This document shows, piece by piece, positions 45,634 to 48,931 of a stretch of DNA of 48,931 nucleotides. The stretch comes from Candidatus Desulfaltia sp. (GTDB lineage: Bacteria > Desulfobacterota > Desulfobacteria > Desulfobacterales > ETH-SRB1). The notes beneath the pieces were generated by a model that saw only the letters and a program-made list of their open reading frames with translations, did no database searches and had not been told where the DNA came from. A program made the translations under genes and the position numbers. The stretch covers positions 1 to 48,931 of the forward strand of contig JAUSPN010000078.1 in assembly GCA_030656555.1 (NCBI GenBank), written 5' to 3'. The first letter of the stretch is position 1. Each line of letters opens with the position of its first letter.

Positions 45634-45691
45634 GATGGCGTGAGCGATTGACAAATACCGGCCCACGCCATCGAAACCTTTTTTAAAAGGT
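45634..45691 (-). promoter_or_regulatory. Structured leader between infC and rpmI
   Basis: Two hairpins: ACCTTTT/AAAAGGT (45676-45691) and GATGGCGTG (45634-45642) with 45664-45672, 9 bp and a 21-nt loop. On the minus strand the second is followed by AATTTTTGAT and then the rpmI binding site, so it can act as an attenuator. In other bacteria L20 binds mRNA upstream of rpmI; this is a candidate site. Confidence 0.5.
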
Positions 45692-45729
45692 CTCATTAAG
45701 GAAATTATTATTAATCCGGTTTTCGGTTA

Positions 45730-46269
45730 TTATTTTGGCGACAGAATCATAACAATGTTGCGTCCTTCAAACTTGGGATGTTGCTCAATAAATGCTATGT
45801 CATCGATTTCTTTGGTGATTTGTCCTAACAAATCCCTGCCTAGCTGTGATAGCACAATTTCCCTGCCTCTTAAAATGACGGTTACCTTGACCTTATCCTT
45901 ATTGCCTATAAATTTCTTTATATAATCTATCTTGGTCATGAGATCGTGATTCCCGGTCTTTGGGCGTATCTTTATCTCTTTTACCTGAAATGCGCTCTGC
46001 TTTTTTTTTGCTTCCTGCAATTTCTTGGTTAGTTGATACTTATACCGCCCATAATCCATTATTTTGCAAACAGGAGGGTTTGCGTTAGGAGAAACTTCTA
46101 CCAGGTCAAGACCAAAATCCGCGGCTGTTGCGAGCGCCTTATAAGTTGGAATAATGCCGATCTGATTGCCGTCGGGATCTATCACCCTTACCTCTTTTGC
46201 TCTTATCTTATTATTAATGTTTATTTTGTCTGATCCGGCTGGTCTATTTGTATGTCTTAATATTGCTAT
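45730..46269 (-). CDS. infC: Translation initiation factor IF-3, AUA start
   Basis: 179 residues when started at ATA 46269. The first ATG/GTG in frame (GTG 46185) would delete the conserved N-terminus INNKIRAKEVRVIDPDGNQIGI, which is plainly encoded upstream. A strong AGGAGGTG ends 5-7 nt before ATA GCA ATA TTA. E. coli infC also uses a non-AUG start (AUU) that IF-3 itself discriminates against. The C-terminal domain (KEIKIRPKTGNHDLMTKIDYIKKFI, GREIVLSQLGRDLL) is complete. First gene of the infC-rpmI-rplT-pheST run; thrS is not next to it. Confidence 0.93.
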   Translation of the reverse strand: MAILRHTNRPAGSDKININNKIRAKEVRVIDPDGNQIGIIPTYKALATAADFGLDLVEVSPNANPPVCKIMDYGRYKYQLTKKLQEAKKKQSAFQVKEIKIRPKTGNHDLMTKIDYIKKFIGNKDKVKVTVILRGREIVLSQLGRDLLGQITKEIDDIAFIEQHPKFEGRNIVMILSPK

Positions 46270-46304
46270 GCCTTCACCTCCTAATGTTGCAGTTCAATCA
46301 ACCA

Positions 46305-46327
46305 TTGTAAAAAGCTTAATTTTACAA
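46305..46327. repeat. 8-bp hairpin in the infC leader
   Basis: TTGTAAAA (46305-46312) and TTTTACAA (46320-46327) form a stem with a 7-nt loop about 36 bp upstream of the infC start. The AT-rich DNA beyond it (to 46453) contains TTGCAT-like -35 candidates but no unambiguous promoter. Confidence 0.4.
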
Positions 46328-46453
46328 TCCTTATTTGCAAAACTATCGCATATATAACAACATTAATAAATGCAAGAAAAAAATACGATTTAAAGCATTG
46401 ATTTAAATATAACGCAACCTTATTGCTAAAAAACAAGAACTTGCGCTGTAGTA

Positions 46454-46966
46454 CTATTGTATAAGTGTATAGTTAGCCAACAGGCTTCCCTGCCAGTAAG
46501 CATTATTCGGATTTGCGAAATATTGCCTGAAAAGTCTTAGGCTCTTTGCACGCAATATGTTTGGAATAATTGAAATTTTACTATTTCTATACAAAGGGGA
46601 TAATTTTGTCAAATCAGACTTTGTGAATCCTCCCATTACATCTTCATATGCATAAACAATTTTGCCGATATTGCTTAAAACAAGAGCGCAGTAGCACATA
46701 AGGCAAGGTTCCATTGTGCAGAACATGGTTGTTTCTTTTTTGTTCAAAACCCCTTTAAAATCGGCAAGATGCCTTAAAGCAACTATTTCTGCATGGTCTA
46801 TTTCATTTGTAAAAGTTCCTGAGGTGCCTGCCCGGGATCCGGTTGCGACAATCTTATCCTGATGCACTATCACACCCCCCACAGGGAATTCTCCGGCTGA
46901 TAATGCCTTTTTTGCCTGTTCAAGCGCTTTTTCCATAAAATAATTATAATTTATAAGTCGCGTCAT
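46454..46966 (-). CDS. tadA: tRNA adenosine deaminase (TadA-like nucleoside deaminase)
   Basis: 170 residues from the ATG at 46966; another ATG lies 12 bp upstream. Zinc site HAEIVAL (H58, E60) and PCLMC (C88, C91). EFPVGGVIVHQDKIVATG fits TadA, which makes inosine at the tRNA wobble base. Some features (NPNNAYWQGSLL tail) fit guanine deaminase-like relatives, so the tRNA assignment is likely rather than certain. Overlaps the upstream gene by a few bases. Confidence 0.8.
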   Translation of the reverse strand: MTRLINYNYFMEKALEQAKKALSAGEFPVGGVIVHQDKIVATGSRAGTSGTFTNEIDHAEIVALRHLADFKGVLNKKETTMFCTMEPCLMCYCALVLSNIGKIVYAYEDVMGGFTKSDLTKLSPLYRNSKISIIPNILRAKSLRLFRQYFANPNNAYWQGSLLANYTLIQ

Positions 46967-47493
46967 ATTGAGCAGCATCCATCAATTTCAAACACATAAA
47001 CAATTCTTGCTTCCATCATGGCATGCTTTTCCGAAATCGATGTAAAATCAGCATGTTCGACAATTTCGAGGATCTCAGGTTTTGAAGGTATTGAATCAAT
47101 GCCTTGTGAAACAACATCGCCGGTCGATCCGCTAATAACCTCTGCATCCTCTCCGTTAGATACAACAACGACAGGCACCTGATAACCGGAAACAAGTCTT
47201 GATACTGAAAGAGCGGGCCGGCGCCTGGTTACCAGGGAACCGGGGCCGTATTTTATTATCATGCAGATCATGCCTGATAAAGTAATCATAAAATCAACAT
47301 TTATAAAAGCTGTTTTATCTCCAGCATTTACAAGAAGTTGGTGGCGGGCTTTGATCTCATTTTTTTGATAACCCTTATCATCTATCAGTATCCGTGCCAA
47401 TTTTTGTATATACCGCTCGTCATGGGTGTCTTTTATGGTTTTGCCGGTAATATAATCTTCAATTTCACCAAGTATCAGACAACCTTTGCCCAT
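46963..47493 (-). CDS. HsdR N-terminal domain-like protein
   Basis: 176 residues from the ATG at 47493 (GAGG and AAAGGAG upstream; the frame opens at a TTG 12 bp earlier). DTHDERYIQKLARILIDDKGYQKNEIKARHQLLV and the VDFMITLSGMICMIIKYGPG core match the type I restriction R-protein N-terminal fold (HSDR_N_2). The nuclease ExK is replaced by IIK, so cleavage is doubtful. The VVVVSNGEDAEVISGSTG block follows. A stand-alone protein with no methylase nearby, coupled to tadA. Function unknown. Confidence 0.82.
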   Translation of the reverse strand: MGKGCLILGEIEDYITGKTIKDTHDERYIQKLARILIDDKGYQKNEIKARHQLLVNAGDKTAFINVDFMITLSGMICMIIKYGPGSLVTRRRPALSVSRLVSGYQVPVVVVSNGEDAEVISGSTGDVVSQGIDSIPSKPEILEIVEHADFTSISEKHAMMEARIVYVFEIDGCCSI

Positions 47494-47649
47494 TTTAAAC
47501 CTCAACTCCTTTAGAAAAAAATAATATTTTTCACCACAGAGTACACATAGAGATTACAGAATCCGTCAGCTATCAATTGAGAGTTATATTTTATTTTATA
47601 ATTTCTTTGACTTGATTTTGGCGTATAAAATTAATATAAGCATATTATT

Positions 47650-48705
47650 ATGTCTATCCGGGAAGATTTTGAAAAACGCGAAAAAAGCTTTATGTCCTCA
47701 TATGGCTGCCTGAGTTCCAATTCACAGGGGCGTGTGAAAAAAGAAACACCCTGCCCGATCCGCACCGTCTTTCAGCGGGACAGGGACCGCATTATTTACT
47801 CAAATGCTTTCAGACGGTTAAAGCACAAAACCCAAGTTTTTTTATCTCCTTTGGGCGATCATTACAGAACACGCCTTACACATACACTGGAAGTGGCGGA
47901 AATTGCAAGAACAATAGCAAGGGCTATGCGGTTGAACGAAGATCTGGCTGAAGCCATTGCACTGGGACATGACCTCGGGCATACACCGTTCGGACATGGT
48001 GGTGAAACAGCTCTAAAAGAGATTTATTCACAGGATTTTTCTCACAATGAGCAAAGCCTTCGAGTTGTTGAAATATTGGAAAACAACGGCAAAGGTCTTA
48101 ATTTAACCTACGAGGTTCGTGACGGGATATTAAAGCATTCAAAGGGTTACGGGTCGATTCTCCCAAACACCCATGAAGGCTGTGCTTCAACCGTTGAAGG
48201 GAGAATATTACGGGTTGCCGATATAATCGCATATTTAAACCATGATCTTGATGATGCGATACGCAGCCGTGTTATCAGCTCGAAACAGGTGCCTGAATCA
48301 TGTTTAAGGGTTATTGGGAGGAGCCATTCAGAGCGAGCCAATACCATGATAAGGGATATTATTAATTCAAGCAAGGTTGTTAATGGTGAATTATGCATAC
48401 TCATTAGCGATGAGGTATTTTCAGCCATGACCACATTAAGAGAATTCCTTTATGAAAATGTATATCGTTCACCACAAGTCCATAATGAATTTGTTAAGGC
48501 AAAGAAGCTATTAACGGATCTTTACACATATTTTTTAACAAACGAAAATCTACTCAAAAAAAAGCTTGAAGAAATGGAAATGTCAGCCTGCTATAATAGC
48601 GAACTGCCCAGAGAAAGGATAGTTTGCGATTTTATTGCGAGCATGACCGATAGATATGCTCTAAATCTTTATGAGGAAATCTTTTTTCCCACGCCTATTG
48701 TTTGA
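47650..48705 (+). CDS. dgt: dNTP triphosphohydrolase (Dgt-like)
   Basis: 351 residues. Releases triphosphate from deoxynucleoside triphosphates. HD-domain residues: H in RTRLTHTLEVAEIA (H78), GHDLGHTPFGHGGE (H107, D108) and the later ADIIAYLNHDLDDA. The N-terminal FQRDRDRIIYSNAFRRLKHKTQVF is the dGTPase signature. No clear ribosome binding site. Divergent from the HsdR-N-like gene. Confidence 0.93.
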   Translation: MSIREDFEKREKSFMSSYGCLSSNSQGRVKKETPCPIRTVFQRDRDRIIYSNAFRRLKHKTQVFLSPLGDHYRTRLTHTLEVAEIARTIARAMRLNEDLAEAIALGHDLGHTPFGHGGETALKEIYSQDFSHNEQSLRVVEILENNGKGLNLTYEVRDGILKHSKGYGSILPNTHEGCASTVEGRILRVADIIAYLNHDLDDAIRSRVISSKQVPESCLRVIGRSHSERANTMIRDIINSSKVVNGELCILISDEVFSAMTTLREFLYENVYRSPQVHNEFVKAKKLLTDLYTYFLTNENLLKKKLEEMEMSACYNSELPRERIVCDFIASMTDRYALNLYEEIFFPTPIV

Positions 48706-48706
48706 C

Positions 48707-48791
48707 GAATTCGTAAAAAATCGAATTCATCAGGTGTTAGGTGTTAAGTGTTAGGTTAAAGCAATCAACTGTTTTATCAAACACTTAACAC
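48707..48791. repeat. Heptamer repeat and inverted repeats after dgt
   Basis: GAATTCG/CGAATTC (48707-48713, 48722-48728) form a hairpin just past the dgt stop. Then AGGTGTT is repeated (48732-48738, 48739-48745) with variants AAGTGTT and AGGTTAA, and GTGTTAAGTGTT (48741-48752) pairs perfectly with 48780-48791. Confidence 0.6.
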
Positions 48792-48820
48792 ATTGGTAAC
48801 GTTCAAAAGTTCCGGCATCG

Positions 48821-48931
48821 TTACGAAACCACTAAAATCTCAATGTTGAAATAGCCCTTGATGCCGAGTTTTTCTTTCCAGTATTTCTCCCACTTGTCCC
48901 TGGAGTATTGTCTGATCATAATCATTTTAGA
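48821..48931 (-). CDS. Partial ORF at window edge
   Basis: The last 36 codons of a minus-strand frame that runs off the window: ...MIMIRQYSRDKWEKYWKEKL, then GIKGYFNIEILVVS and TAA. Composition looks coding but no family is recognised. It may start inside the window at an ATG near 48925. Confidence 0.4.
   Translation of the reverse strand, partial: SKMIMIRQYSRDKWEKYWKEKLGIKGYFNIEILVVS

Overview
The window looks like a piece of a moderately AT-rich chromosome from a strictly anaerobic Desulfobacterota (sulfate-reducer-like) bacterium. The pointers are a two-subunit, Tat-exported, selenocysteine formate dehydrogenase with FdhE and MoaA; an infC-rpmI-rplT-pheS-pheT-merR block; an HsdR-N-domain protein paired with TadA; and the style of the intergenic repeats. 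The taxonomic call is inference from gene content only.

Layout. 1-5400: an apparent minus-strand operon of a GT4/toroid fusion glycosyltransferase, a GT4 glycosyltransferase and a GH130 mannoside phosphorylase-like enzyme, with a decayed fragment beyond it. 5400-8500: a mobile and decaying stretch. It holds a REP-associated tyrosine transposase (RAYT) gene framed by 25-bp inverted repeats and apparently frameshifted at its start, then a frameshifted AAA_14/DUF4143 ATPase remnant convergent with an intact relative. 8700-12900: glycogen phosphorylase, an endonuclease Q-like PHP protein and a small acidic protein. 12900-14000: a REP-like palindrome and a hicB antitoxin with a truncated hicA. 14000-22440: a long, tightly overlapping type I restriction-modification cassette made of half-HsdS, HsdM, DinD, HsdS, DUF2188, HsdR and M48 peptidase. 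A good promoter drives it, bracketed by a 13-bp direct repeat. 22600-23200: an orphan membrane protein and an internally deleted glycerophosphodiesterase.

23300-32000 is mostly housekeeping: panC-metK-ahcY on the minus strand, and lnt-prfB (programmed frameshift)-HD protein-old yellow enzyme-TlpA-like on the plus strand. 32000-33400 holds two small OB-like proteins behind a sigma-54-type promoter, whose upstream DNA is a 107-bp tandem duplication carrying a strong dyad. 33400-40400 is the formate dehydrogenase region: moaA, fdhA (UGA = Sec), fdhB, a terminator, fdhE, a 55-residue CxxC membrane protein overlapping fdhE and the next gene, and a membrane polyferredoxin. 40500-46300 is the infC-rpmI-rplT-pheST-merR block, with infC apparently starting at AUA. 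46400-48700 holds tadA, an HsdR-N-like protein and dgt. A gene fragment runs off the right edge.

How the genes fit together: MoaA makes the pterin cofactor that FdhA needs, FdhE is the maturation factor, and the two small membrane or iron-sulfur genes behind fdhE are plausible electron-transfer or maturation partners. MetK and AhcY form two steps of the methyl cycle. The restriction cassette is the main accessory (defence) island. The most unusual items are its extra half-specificity subunit and bracketed promoter, the tandem dyad array upstream of the sigma-54 promoter, and the RAYT element with terminal inverted repeats. No search or alignment could be run, so all family calls come from motif recognition.
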